A stretch of 64,000 nt of DNA, from positions 800,001-864,000 of the forward strand of contig NZ_AP021887.1 of assembly GCF_009731465.1 (NCBI RefSeq). Direction: 5' to 3'. Numbering within the stretch: position 1 is the stretch's first letter; each line of letters starts with the position of its first letter. A program made the position numbers and the translations under genes. The notes below the pieces were generated by a model. It ran no database searches and was not told the origin of the DNA. It saw only the letters and a list, made by a program, of their open reading frames with translations. This document shows, piece after piece, positions 6,712 to 17,174 of the stretch. This DNA is from Streptococcus sp. 116-D4. Its GTDB lineage: Bacteria > Bacillota > Bacilli > Lactobacillales > Streptococcaceae.

Positions 6712-8679
6712 ATGAAATCGAAAAAATGGCTCTTAACAGCAGGAGTAGTCCTGAGTACAACAGCTCTTTTAGTAGCTTGTGGAAAAGCTGATAAAGAAGC
6801 AGATGCACCGACAACATTTTCGTATGTTTATGCAGTAGATCCAGCATCTTTGGACTATAGCATAGCTACTCGTACATCTACAACCGATATCATCGGAAAC
6901 GTGGTGGATGGTTTGATGGAAAACGATCAATACGGAAATGTTATTCCTTCCTTAGCTGAAGATTGGTCTGTCTCAAAAGATGGTTTGACTTATACCTATA
7001 AACTTCGTGAAGGGGTTAAATGGTACACATCAGAAGGTGAAGAATACGCAGAAGTAACAGCCCATGACTTTGTAACAGGATTGAAACACGTAGCTGACGG
7101 CAAGTCAGACGGTGTCTCTCTCATCCAAAATTCAATCAAGGGATTGGATGCCTACATGACTGGTGAAACCAATGATTTCTCTACAGTTGGTGTTAAGGCC
7201 TTGGACGATTACACAGTCGAATATACCCTAAACAAACCAGAAAGCTTCTGGAACTCTAAAGTTACAACAGCAACGATGTTGCCTGTAAATGAAGAATTTT
7301 TGAAGGCGTCAGGTAAAGATTATGGAGCAGTTACTCCAGCAGGAATTCTCTACAATGGTCCCTATATCTTGAAGACCTTGACGTCTAAATCGTTGATTGA
7401 ATACGAGAAAAATCCAAATTATTGGGATAAAGAAAAGGTAAAAATTGAGAAGATTAAATTGACTTACTACGATGGTTCTGATCAAGAATCGTTGATCCGT
7501 AGTTTCTCTTCAGGTGCCTATACGACAGCCCGTCTCTTCCCAAGTAGCTCAAACTTTGCTTCAACTTTGGAACAATACGGAGATAAAATTACTTATAGCC
7601 CACAGGACTCAAGTAGTTATTACTTCACCTTTAACGTAAATCGTCAGTCATTCAATAAAACTGCGAAAACAAGTGAAGAACAAAAAACTTCTACAAAAGA
7701 AGCTATGCTTAATAAGGACTTCCGTCAGGCTATCAACTTTGCCTTCAACCGCCATTCTTATGCTGCCCAGCTAAATGGTGAAGACGGTGCGGATAAGATT
7801 ATTCGTAACAGCCTCGTTCCTGACAACTTTGTGCAAGCAGGTGGAAAGAACTTTGGTCAAATCGCACAAGCAGAGTTGGTGAACTATGGCGAGCAATGGA
7901 AGGACGTGGAGTTAGTTGATGGTAAGGATTCTATCTACAACCCTGACAAGGCTAAAGTTGCTTTTGAAAAAGCGAAGAAAGACTTGGAAGCTAAAGGAGT
8001 AACTTTCCCAATTCACTTGGATGTCCCAGTTGAACAAACTGACACCATCGCCGTTCAACAAAGCAACTCTTTCAAACAGTCAATTGAATCAACTCTTGGT
8101 GCTGAAAATGTTGTCATCGACGTTCTTCAAATGACAGATAATGAAAAGGAAACAATTACTTCACAAGCGCGTGTTCCTTCTCAAAAAGACTATGATTTGA
8201 ACAGTACAGGATGGGCTCCAAGTTATCAAGACCCAGCATCTTACTTGAATATCATGGATCCTAAAACAGGTTCTGCTATGAAACACCTTGGTATTACTAA
8301 AGGGAAAGATAAGGATGTTGTAGCGCAACTTGGTTTAGACCAGTATAAGAAATTATTGGATGAAGCCGATTCAGAAACTACGAATCTTGAAGAGCGCTAT
8401 GAAAAATATGCCAAGGCTCAAGCTTGGTTGACAGATAGTTCATTATTGATGCCGACAGCCTCATCTGGTGGTTCTCCAGTTGTAAGTAATGTAGTACCAT
8501 TCTCAAAACCATACTCACAAGTTGGTATTAAAGGTGACCCATATATCTTTAAAGGAATGAAATTGCAAAAAGATATCGTTACGACAAAAGAATATGAAGA
8601 AGCACTGAAAAAATGGCAAAAAGAAAAATTAGAGTCAAATGGTAAGTACCAAAAGGAACTAGAAAACCATATTAAATAA
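6712..8679 (+). CDS. Oligopeptide-binding lipoprotein, AliA/AliB/AmiA type
   Basis: A 655-residue extracytoplasmic solute-binding protein of the SBP_bac_5 (OppA) family. The signal peptide ends in the lipobox LVAC-G (Cys23), so the protein is lipid-anchored after cleavage by signal peptidase II (lspA is in this window). Family features include a DPASLDYS start of the mature domain, SLAEDWSVSKDG and a C-terminal GWAPSYQDPASYL segment. There are no permease or ATPase genes beside it, so it probably feeds a shared Ami-type transporter encoded elsewhere, as AliA and AliB do. It lies downstream of ilvE with a strong ribosome site (aaaggag). In reference pneumococci I recall the gene at this place being degenerate; here it is intact. 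Confidence 0.9.
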   Translation: MKSKKWLLTAGVVLSTTALLVACGKADKEADAPTTFSYVYAVDPASLDYSIATRTSTTDIIGNVVDGLMENDQYGNVIPSLAEDWSVSKDGLTYTYKLREGVKWYTSEGEEYAEVTAHDFVTGLKHVADGKSDGVSLIQNSIKGLDAYMTGETNDFSTVGVKALDDYTVEYTLNKPESFWNSKVTTATMLPVNEEFLKASGKDYGAVTPAGILYNGPYILKTLTSKSLIEYEKNPNYWDKEKVKIEKIKLTYYDGSDQESLIRSFSSGAYTTARLFPSSSNFASTLEQYGDKITYSPQDSSSYYFTFNVNRQSFNKTAKTSEEQKTSTKEAMLNKDFRQAINFAFNRHSYAAQLNGEDGADKIIRNSLVPDNFVQAGGKNFGQIAQAELVNYGEQWKDVELVDGKDSIYNPDKAKVAFEKAKKDLEAKGVTFPIHLDVPVEQTDTIAVQQSNSFKQSIESTLGAENVVIDVLQMTDNEKETITSQARVPSQKDYDLNSTGWAPSYQDPASYLNIMDPKTGSAMKHLGITKGKDKDVVAQLGLDQYKKLLDEADSETTNLEERYEKYAKAQAWLTDSSLLMPTASSGGSPVVSNVVPFSKPYSQVGIKGDPYIFKGMKLQKDIVTTKEYEEALKKWQKEKLESNGKYQKELENHIK

Positions 8680-8684
8680 AGCAT

Positions 8685-8722
8685 AAAACTCTATATCAGA
8701 GAAGTCTGATATAGAGTTTTTT
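8685..8722 (+). terminator. Rho-independent terminator after the peptide-binding lipoprotein gene
   Basis: Perfect 16-bp stem (8685-8700 with 8705-8720), 4-nt loop, then T run. Confidence 0.9.
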
Positions 8723-8776
8723 CTTGCTAGTTTTAGGATTTTCTTGTAAAATAGAAAAAGTGAAGAGAGGTATGAA

Positions 8777-9007
8777 ATGAGTAAGAAAGATAAAAAAATT
8801 GAAATTCAAGTAGCAGATGCCAAGGTTAATGTAGGAAAAGACAGTTTTGAAGGCTATACCTTGACCATTGGTAAAAAAGTTATCGGAGAAATTGCCGAAT
8901 TAGATGGACAATTTGCCATCATAAAGAATGGGAATGTCGATAGTTTTTATAAAAAATTGGAAAAAGCTGTGGAAATTTTGATTGAAAATTATAATTTAGC
9001 AAAATAA
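8777..9007 (+). CDS. Small conserved protein, probably DUF2969
   Basis: A 76-residue soluble, Lys-rich protein beginning MSKKDKKIEIQVADAKV and containing GYTLTIGKKVIGEI. It looks like the DUF2969 family of streptococci and lactobacilli, which has no known function. It has a -10-like sequence (taaaat) about 30 nt upstream, a good ribosome site (agaggt) and no co-directional partner closer than the tRNA genes. Coding is supported by the ribosome site and lysine-rich conserved composition; family name is from memory. Confidence 0.7.
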   Translation: MSKKDKKIEIQVADAKVNVGKDSFEGYTLTIGKKVIGEIAELDGQFAIIKNGNVDSFYKKLEKAVEILIENYNLAK

Positions 9008-9010
9008 GTC

Positions 9011-9039
9011 TTGTTTTTTTGAAATTTTCATGATATAAT
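9011..9039 (+). promoter_or_regulatory. Promoter of the tRNA-Tyr/tRNA-Gln pair
   Basis: A -35 box ttgttt (9011-9016) and a consensus -10 box tataat (9034-9039) at 17-bp spacing, 17 bp before the tRNA-Tyr 5' end. Confidence 0.8.
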
Positions 9040-9056
9040 GATACAAGTTGATTGTA

Positions 9057-9137
9057 GGAGAGATAGCGAAGAGGCTAAACGCGGCGGACTGTAAATCCGC
9101 TCCTTCGGGTTCGGGGGTTCGAATCCCTCTCTCTCCA
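9057..9137 (+). tRNA. tRNA-Tyr (GTA)
   Basis: The acceptor stem ggagaga pairs with tctctcc and the anticodon arm gcggactGTAaatccgc gives GTA. A long variable arm (tccttcgggttc region) and a ggttcgaatcc T arm are present; the long variable arm is typical of bacterial tRNA-Tyr. The 3' CCA is not encoded. Confidence 0.96.
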
Positions 9138-9146
9138 TTTCATCAA

Positions 9147-9218
9147 TGGGGTATAGCCAAGCGGTAAGGCAAGGGACTTTGACTCCCTCATGCGTTGGTT
9201 CGAATCCAGCTACCCCAG
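9147..9218 (+). tRNA. tRNA-Gln (TTG)
   Basis: The acceptor stem tggggta pairs with taccccа-type 3' strand (9211-9217), with G as discriminator. The anticodon loop is gggactTTGactccc and the T arm is ggttcgaatcc. It starts 9 nt after tRNA-Tyr and is surely in the same transcript. CCA is not encoded. Confidence 0.95.
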
Positions 9219-9379
9219 TTCTTAGGTAATGATCAAGATAAAAGGCAAAATATCTTAGGGTATTTTATTTTTATAATTGAAAGACGTGAACGATATGAAC
9301 ATGTTCTTGCGGGTGCTTAGGAAAAAAATTATAAGTATGTCAAGTTTAAGAAAAACTTGATTGTTGGAGGATTTTTTAG

Positions 9380-10582
9380 ATGAACGAATTTGAAGATTTG
9401 CTAAATAGCGTTAGCCAAGTTGAGACTGGTGATGTTGTTAGTGCTGAAGTATTGACAGTTGATGCGACTCAAGCTAACGTTGCAATCTCTGGAACTGGTG
9501 TTGAAGGTGTCTTGACTCTTCGCGAATTGACAAACGATCGCGATGCAGATATCAATGACTTTGTTAAAGTAGGAGAAGTATTGGATGTTCTTGTACTTCG
9601 TCAAGTAGTTGGTAAAGATACTGATACAGTTACATACCTTGTATCTAAAAAACGCCTTGAAGCTCGCAAAGCATGGGACAAACTTGTTGGTCGTGAGGAA
9701 GAAGTTGTTACTGTTAAAGGAACTCGTGCCGTTAAAGGTGGACTTTCAGTAGAATTTGAAGGTGTTCGTGGATTCATCCCAGCTTCAATGTTGGATACTC
9801 GTTTCGTACGTAACACTGAGCGTTTTGTAGGTCAAGAATTTGATGCTAAAATTAAAGAAGTTGACCCTAAAGAAAACCGCTTTATCCTTTCACGTCGTGA
9901 AGTTGTTGAAGCAGCTACTGCAGCAGCTCGCGCTGAAGTATTCAGTAAATTGGCTGTTGGTGATGTAGTAACTGGTAAAGTTGCTCGTATCACAAGCTTC
10001 GGTGCTTTCATCGATCTTGGTGGTGTTGACGGATTGGTTCACTTGACTGAATTGTCACATGAACGTAATGTTTCACCAAAATCAGTTGTATCTGTTGGTG
10101 AAGAAATTGAAGTGAAAATCCTTGATCTTAACGAAGAAGAAGGACGTGTATCACTTTCACTTAAAGCAACAACACCTGGACCATGGGATGGCGTTGAGCA
10201 AAAATTAGCTAAAGGTGATGTAGTTGAAGGAACAGTTAAACGTTTGACTGACTTCGGTGCATTTGTTGAAGTATTGCCAGGTATCGATGGACTTGTTCAC
10301 GTATCACAAATTTCACACAAACGTATTGAAAATCCAAAAGAAGCTCTTAAAGTTGGTCAAGAAGTTAAAGTTAAAGTTCTTGAAGTTAACGCAGATGCAG
10401 AGCGCGTATCACTTTCTATCAAAGCTCTTGAAGAGCGTCCAGCTCAAGAAGAAGGACAAAAAGAAGAAAAACGTGCTGCTCGCCCACGTCGTCCAAAACG
10501 TCAAGAAAAACGTGATTTCGAACTTCCAGAAACACAAACAGGATTCTCAATGGCTGACTTGTTCGGTGATATCGAACTTTAA
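9380..10582 (+). CDS. rpsA: 30S ribosomal protein S1
   Basis: A 400-residue protein with four S1 (OB-fold) RNA-binding repeats, at about residues 15-90, 105-175, 190-260 and 275-345, followed by a basic, low-complexity tail. The last two repeats contain the near-identical strings TSFGAFIDLGGVDGLVHLTELSH and TDFGAFVEVLPGIDGLVHVSQISH in their cores. Low-GC Gram-positive S1 homologues have four repeats rather than the six of E. coli, as here. It helps recruit mRNA to the 30S subunit. The ribosome site is ggagga, with 160 bp of leader after tRNA-Gln that could contain regulatory RNA, but I recognise none. Confidence 0.94.
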   Translation: MNEFEDLLNSVSQVETGDVVSAEVLTVDATQANVAISGTGVEGVLTLRELTNDRDADINDFVKVGEVLDVLVLRQVVGKDTDTVTYLVSKKRLEARKAWDKLVGREEEVVTVKGTRAVKGGLSVEFEGVRGFIPASMLDTRFVRNTERFVGQEFDAKIKEVDPKENRFILSRREVVEAATAAARAEVFSKLAVGDVVTGKVARITSFGAFIDLGGVDGLVHLTELSHERNVSPKSVVSVGEEIEVKILDLNEEEGRVSLSLKATTPGPWDGVEQKLAKGDVVEGTVKRLTDFGAFVEVLPGIDGLVHVSQISHKRIENPKEALKVGQEVKVKVLEVNADAERVSLSIKALEERPAQEEGQKEEKRAARPRRPKRQEKRDFELPETQTGFSMADLFGDIEL

Positions 10583-10599
10583 TCAAATTTAAAATTCAC

Positions 10600-10632
10600 A
10601 AAATCCTTTGTTTACAAAACAAAGGATTTTTC
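10600..10632 (+). terminator. Rho-independent terminator after rpsA
   Basis: An 11-bp stem, aaaatcctttg with caaaggatttt, followed by T-rich sequence. Confidence 0.9.
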
Positions 10633-10634
10633 TT

Positions 10635-10662
10635 TTGTCTGTAAGTCTTTTTTTGATATAAT
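10635..10662 (+). promoter_or_regulatory. Promoter giving a leaderless transcript
   Basis: The -35 box ttgtct (10635-10640) and the consensus -10 box tataat (10657-10662) are 16 bp apart. The ATG of the next gene is only 7 nt after the -10 box, so transcription should start at or next to the A of the start codon. No ribosome site can fit. Confidence 0.7.
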
Positions 10663-10668
10663 AGTTCT

Positions 10669-11166
10669 ATGTTAGAATCAGAAAAACAATCACGTTATCA
10701 AACGTTAAATGAGGAGCTCTCTTTTTTATTGGATGGTGAAACCAATGTTTTGGCTAATCTTTCCAACGCTAGTGCTCTTCTAAAGTCACGCTTTTCCAAT
10801 ACTGTCTTTGCAGGCTTTTATTTGTTTGACGGAAAGGAATTGGTTTTAGGTCCTTTCCAAGGCGGTGTTTCCTGTATCCGTATTGAGCTAGGAAAGGGTG
10901 TTTGTGGTGAGGCAGCTCACTTTCAGGAAACTGTTATTGTTGGAGATGTAAGGACTTATCCCAACTATATTTCTTGTGATAGTAGTGCTAAAAGTGAAAT
11001 TGTTGTGCCGATGATAAAGAATGGTCAATTACTTGGAGTTCTGGATTTGGATTCTTCAGAAATTGATGATTATGATGCTATGGATCGAGATTATTTGGAA
11101 CAATTTGTCGCTATTTTGCTTGAAAAGACAGAATGGGACTTTACAATGTTTGGGGAGAAAGCCTAA
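10669..11166 (+). CDS. Free methionine-(R)-sulfoxide reductase (GAF domain)
   Basis: A 165-residue single GAF domain of the fRMsr (YebR/MsrC) type, which reduces free methionine-R-sulfoxide. The three cysteines expected of the family are present, in [17 protein letters not shown] and [14 protein letters not shown]. The last motif, CDSxxxSEIVVP, is diagnostic. It is cytoplasmic and part of oxidative damage repair, fitting an H2O2-producing streptococcus. The start codon has no ribosome site and lies 7 nt after a good -10 box (possible leaderless mRNA). The stop codon overlaps the dnaX start (TAATG), so dnaX translation is probably coupled. Confidence 0.9.
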   Translation: MLESEKQSRYQTLNEELSFLLDGETNVLANLSNASALLKSRFSNTVFAGFYLFDGKELVLGPFQGGVSCIRIELGKGVCGEAAHFQETVIVGDVRTYPNYISCDSSAKSEIVVPMIKNGQLLGVLDLDSSEIDDYDAMDRDYLEQFVAILLEKTEWDFTMFGEKA

Positions 11167-12821
11167 TGTATCAAGCACTTTATCGAAAATATAGAAGTCA
11201 AAACTTTTCCCAGTTGGTTGGACAGGAAGTTGTGGCTAAGACTCTTAAACAAGCAGTAGAGCAAGAGAAAATAAGTCATGCCTATCTTTTTTCTGGTCCG
11301 CGTGGAACAGGAAAAACCAGTGTAGCTAAGATTTTTGCTAAAGCTATGAACTGTCCAAATCAAGTTGGTGGTGAGCCTTGTAATTACTGCTATATTTGTC
11401 AGGCGGTGACGAACGGTAGTTTAGAAGATGTCATTGAAATGGATGCGGCCTCTAATAATGGGGTGGATGAAATCCGTGAAATTCGTGATAAATCTACCTA
11501 CGCTCCTAGTCTTGCCCGTTATAAGGTTTATATCATAGATGAGGTTCACATGCTGTCTACAGGGGCTTTTAATGCCCTCCTAAAGACACTGGAAGAGCCA
11601 ACACAGAATGTGGTCTTTATTTTGGCCACTACTGAATTGCACAAGATTCCTGCCACTATTCTATCCCGTGTGCAACGTTTCGAGTTTAAATCGATTAAGA
11701 TAGAGGATATTAAGGAACATATCCGCTATATCTTAGAAAAAGAAAATATCAGTTCTGAACCAGAGGCTGTGGAAATCATTGCCAGACGGGCTGAAGGTGG
11801 AATGCGAGACGCCTTGTCAATTTTGGATCAAGCCCTGAGTTTGACGCAAGGAAATGAATTGACGACTGCCATCTCTGAAGAAATTACTGGCACCATTAGC
11901 CTATCAGCCTTGGATGATTTTGTGGCTGCCTTGTCTCAACAGGATGCTCCAAAGGCCCTAGCATGCTTAAATCTTCTCTTTGAGAATGGTAAGAGCATGA
12001 CTCGTTTTGTGACCGACCTTTTGCACTATTTAAGAGATTTGTTAATTGTTCAAACAGGGGGAGAAAACACTCATCATAGTCCAGTCTTTGTAGAAAATTT
12101 AGCTCTTCCTCAAGAAAATCTGTTTGAAATGATTCGCTTAGCAACAGTCAGTTTAGCAGATATTAAGTCTAGTTTGCAGCCTAAAATTTATGCTGAGATG
12201 ATGACCATCCGGTTGGCAGAGATTAAGCCTGAACCAGCTCTTTCTGGGGCAGTTGAACATGAAATTTCTGCATTAAGACAGGAAGTTGCCCGCCTCAAAC
12301 AAGAACTCGAAAATGTAGGAACTGTAGCTAAGCCAACTAGTCCAGCGCCTAGTCGCCCAGTAGCAGGCAAGACGGTCTATCGTGTGGATCGCAATAAAGT
12401 ACAATCTATCTTGCAAGAGGCCGTCGAAAATCCTGATTTAGCACGTCAAAACTTGATTCGTTTACAGAATGCCTGGGGAGAGGTGATTGAAAGTCTAGGT
12501 GGGCCGGACAAGGCTCTACTAGTCGGATCTCAACCGGTTGCGGCCAATGAACACCATGCTATTCTTGCTTTTGAGTCTAACTTCAATGCTGGGCAAACCA
12601 TGAAACGGGACAATCTCAACACCATGTTTGGTAACATCCTCAGTCAGGCAGCAGGTTTTTCACCCGAAATTTTAGCCATTTCCATGGAGGAATGGAAAGA
12701 AGTTCGCGCAGCCTTTTCAGCCAAAGCCAAATCCTCCCAAACTGAGAAAGAAGCAGAAGAAAACTTGATTCCAGAAGGATTTGAATTTTTGGCTGATAAA
12801 GTGAAGGTAGAGGAAGACTAA
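11166..12821 (+). CDS. dnaX: DNA polymerase III subunit gamma/tau
   Basis: A 551-residue AAA+ clamp-loader subunit. It starts [10 protein letters not shown] at the ATG that overlaps the upstream stop. Walker A is GPRGTGKTS (about 45-53), a zinc-binding Cys cluster follows (C-x(8)-C-x(2)-C-x(2)-C, in CPNQVGGEPCNYCYIC), Walker B is YIIDEVHML and the sensor-2 arginine is in GGMRDALS. The C-terminal tau region contains a coiled-coil-like stretch and a basic DNA/polymerase-binding part. With HolB (also here) it loads the sliding clamp. I see no obvious programmed frameshift site that would make a separate gamma form. Confidence 0.97.
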   Translation: MYQALYRKYRSQNFSQLVGQEVVAKTLKQAVEQEKISHAYLFSGPRGTGKTSVAKIFAKAMNCPNQVGGEPCNYCYICQAVTNGSLEDVIEMDAASNNGVDEIREIRDKSTYAPSLARYKVYIIDEVHMLSTGAFNALLKTLEEPTQNVVFILATTELHKIPATILSRVQRFEFKSIKIEDIKEHIRYILEKENISSEPEAVEIIARRAEGGMRDALSILDQALSLTQGNELTTAISEEITGTISLSALDDFVAALSQQDAPKALACLNLLFENGKSMTRFVTDLLHYLRDLLIVQTGGENTHHSPVFVENLALPQENLFEMIRLATVSLADIKSSLQPKIYAEMMTIRLAEIKPEPALSGAVEHEISALRQEVARLKQELENVGTVAKPTSPAPSRPVAGKTVYRVDRNKVQSILQEAVENPDLARQNLIRLQNAWGEVIESLGGPDKALLVGSQPVAANEHHAILAFESNFNAGQTMKRDNLNTMFGNILSQAAGFSPEILAISMEEWKEVRAAFSAKAKSSQTEKEAEENLIPEGFEFLADKVKVEED

Positions 12822-12833
12822 AGAAAGATTTCA

Positions 12834-12842
12834 TGATACAAT
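12834..12842 (+). promoter_or_regulatory. Extended -10 promoter for the 64-residue gene
   Basis: The sequence tgatacaat is a TGn-extended -10 element (tacaat at 12837-12842), 6 nt before the next ATG. No convincing -35 box is visible. This is a second candidate leaderless start in this region. Confidence 0.5.
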
Positions 12843-12848
12843 AAGTTT

Positions 12849-13043
12849 ATGAATAGACAACAATTTATTATTATCGCGCTGTTTACAGCTGCTGAGACCT
12901 ATTTTTTCAATGAAGCCTGGATGACTGGCCGCTATATTATGGCAGCCTTTTGGGCTATTTTGCTCTTTAGAAATTTTCGAGTTAGTTACTTGATGGGCAA
13001 GATTGTAGATGTCATTGACCAGCATTTAAAAGGAAAAGACTAG
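12849..13043 (+). CDS. Small membrane protein, probably DUF3272
   Basis: A 64-residue protein with two hydrophobic stretches (about residues 6-22 and 27-44), then a short amphipathic tail ending HLKGKD. It resembles the streptococcal DUF3272 family; function is unknown. There is no ribosome site: the ATG follows a tacaat box by 6 nt, and the dnaX stop is 27 nt upstream. A terminator follows at 13066. Confidence 0.65.
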   Translation: MNRQQFIIIALFTAAETYFFNEAWMTGRYIMAAFWAILLFRNFRVSYLMGKIVDVIDQHLKGKD

Positions 13044-13065
13044 TCCCCAGCTTCTAGACAAAATC

Positions 13066-13088
13066 AAAGCCTTTTAGGCTTTTTTTTG
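13066..13088 (+). terminator. Rho-independent terminator after the DUF3272 gene
   Basis: Stem aaagcc/ggcttt with a tttta loop, followed by eight T. Confidence 0.85.
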
Positions 13089-13120
13089 TTATACTATAAA
13101 AGTATATTTATTGACCTTTT

Positions 13121-13320
13121 ATACTCTTCGAAAATCTCTTCAAACCACGTCAGCTTTGCCTTGCCGTAGATATATAGTTACTGACTTCATCAGTCTTATC
13201 TACAACCTCAAAACAGTGTTTTGAGCTGACTTCGTCAGTTTTATCTACAATCTCATAACTATGTTTTGAGCAACCTACGGCTAGCTTCCTAGTTTGCTCT
13301 TTGATTTTCATTGAGTATTA
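13121..13320 (+). repeat. BOX element (boxA-boxB-boxC)
   Basis: It opens with atactcttcgaaaatctct and closes with tttgattttcattgagtatta, the BOX ends. The boxA core cacgtcagctttgccttgcc matches the complement of the BOX-PCR primer region. A boxB-like unit (gttactgacttcatcagtc... cagtgttttgagc) and a boxC unit ending gctagcttcctagtttgct follow. BOX elements are non-autonomous repeats of pneumococcus and its relatives. It fills most of the interval between the DUF3272 terminator and sufC. Confidence 0.92.
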
Positions 13321-13327
13321 TCGTATT

Positions 13328-13356
13328 TACTAGAGACAACTAGTATGTCTCTAGTA
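13328..13356 (+). promoter_or_regulatory. 11-bp perfect inverted repeat before sufC
   Basis: tactagagaca (13328-13338) is the exact reverse complement of tgtctctagta (13346-13356), with a 7-nt centre actagta. It sits between the BOX element and the sufC ribosome site and is not followed by a T run, so it is not a terminator. It could be an operator or a 5' UTR hairpin of the suf operon. Confidence 0.6.
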
Positions 13357-13392
13357 AGCACTGTAAAGGCCTTAAAAAAGAAAGGAACTATC

Positions 13393-14163
13393 ATGTCAGT
13401 ATTAGAGATCAAAGATCTTCACGTCGAGATTGAAGGAAAAGAAATTTTAAAAGGGGTTAACCTGACCCTGAAAACAGGAGAAATCGCCGCTATCATGGGA
13501 CCAAATGGTACTGGTAAATCGACTCTTTCTGCCGCTATCATGGGAAATCCAAACTATGAAGTTACCAAAGGTGAAGTCTTGTTTGATGGCGTAAACATCC
13601 TTGAGTTGGAAGTTGACGAGCGTGCGCGTATGGGACTTTTCCTTGCTATGCAATACCCATCAGAAATCCCTGGAATTACCAATGCTGAGTTTCTTCGTGC
13701 AGCCATGAATGCTGGTAAAGAAGATGATGAAAAGATTTCAGTTCGTGAGTTTATTACTAAACTAGACGAGAAGATGGAATTGCTCAACATGAAAGAAGAA
13801 ATGGCAGAGCGTTACCTCAACGAAGGTTTCTCTGGTGGTGAGAAAAAACGTAATGAGATTCTTCAACTCTTGATGTTGGAACCAACTTTTGCCCTTTTGG
13901 ATGAGATTGACTCTGGTCTTGATATTGACGCTCTTAAGGTTGTGTCTAAAGGTGTCAATGCCATGCGTGGTGAAGGCTTTGGTGCTATGATTATCACTCA
14001 CTACCAACGTCTTTTGAATTACATCACACCTGATGTGGTACACGTCATGATGGAAGGTCGTGTTGTCCTTTCAGGTGGTCCAGAATTGGCTGCGCGTTTG
14101 GAACGTGAAGGATACGCAAAACTAGCTGAAGAACTTGGCTACGACTACAAGGAAGAATTGTAA
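13393..14163 (+). CDS. sufC: SUF Fe-S assembly ATPase SufC
   Basis: A 256-residue cytoplasmic ABC-type ATPase that drives the SufBCD scaffold during iron-sulfur cluster assembly. Walker A is GPNGTGKST, the signature is FSGGEKKR, Walker B is FALLDEIDSGLD and the switch histidine is in ITHYQRLL. I chose the ATG at 13393 (MSVLEIKDLHVE) over an upstream in-frame ATG because aaaggaac lies at a ribosome-site distance and the length equals the family norm. It is the first gene of sufCDSUB, and the only Fe-S assembly system seen here. Confidence 0.97.
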   Translation: MSVLEIKDLHVEIEGKEILKGVNLTLKTGEIAAIMGPNGTGKSTLSAAIMGNPNYEVTKGEVLFDGVNILELEVDERARMGLFLAMQYPSEIPGITNAEFLRAAMNAGKEDDEKISVREFITKLDEKMELLNMKEEMAERYLNEGFSGGEKKRNEILQLLMLEPTFALLDEIDSGLDIDALKVVSKGVNAMRGEGFGAMIITHYQRLLNYITPDVVHVMMEGRVVLSGGPELAARLEREGYAKLAEELGYDYKEEL

Positions 14164-14190
14164 TTCCCTCGTATCTTTTAGGAGAAGTAA

Positions 14191-17117
<2,927 letters not shown>

Positions 17118-17174
17118 GGCAAGTTTCTTTTGTCTTATGAATCAGTAGAAATGAAGAATGAAAGAAAGGATATT

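Noticed and set aside
9219..9379. Structured regulatory RNA before rpsA
   Set aside because: The 160-nt leader has only weak hairpins and matches no leader family I know; not enough to call.
11166..12821. Programmed frameshift in dnaX making a short gamma subunit
   Set aside because: No clear slippery A-run with a following hairpin and stop is visible.
13121..13320. Possible RUP element rather than BOX
   Set aside because: The internal cgtcagctttgccttgcc core and the boxA/boxB/boxC order match BOX, not the single 107-bp RUP unit.
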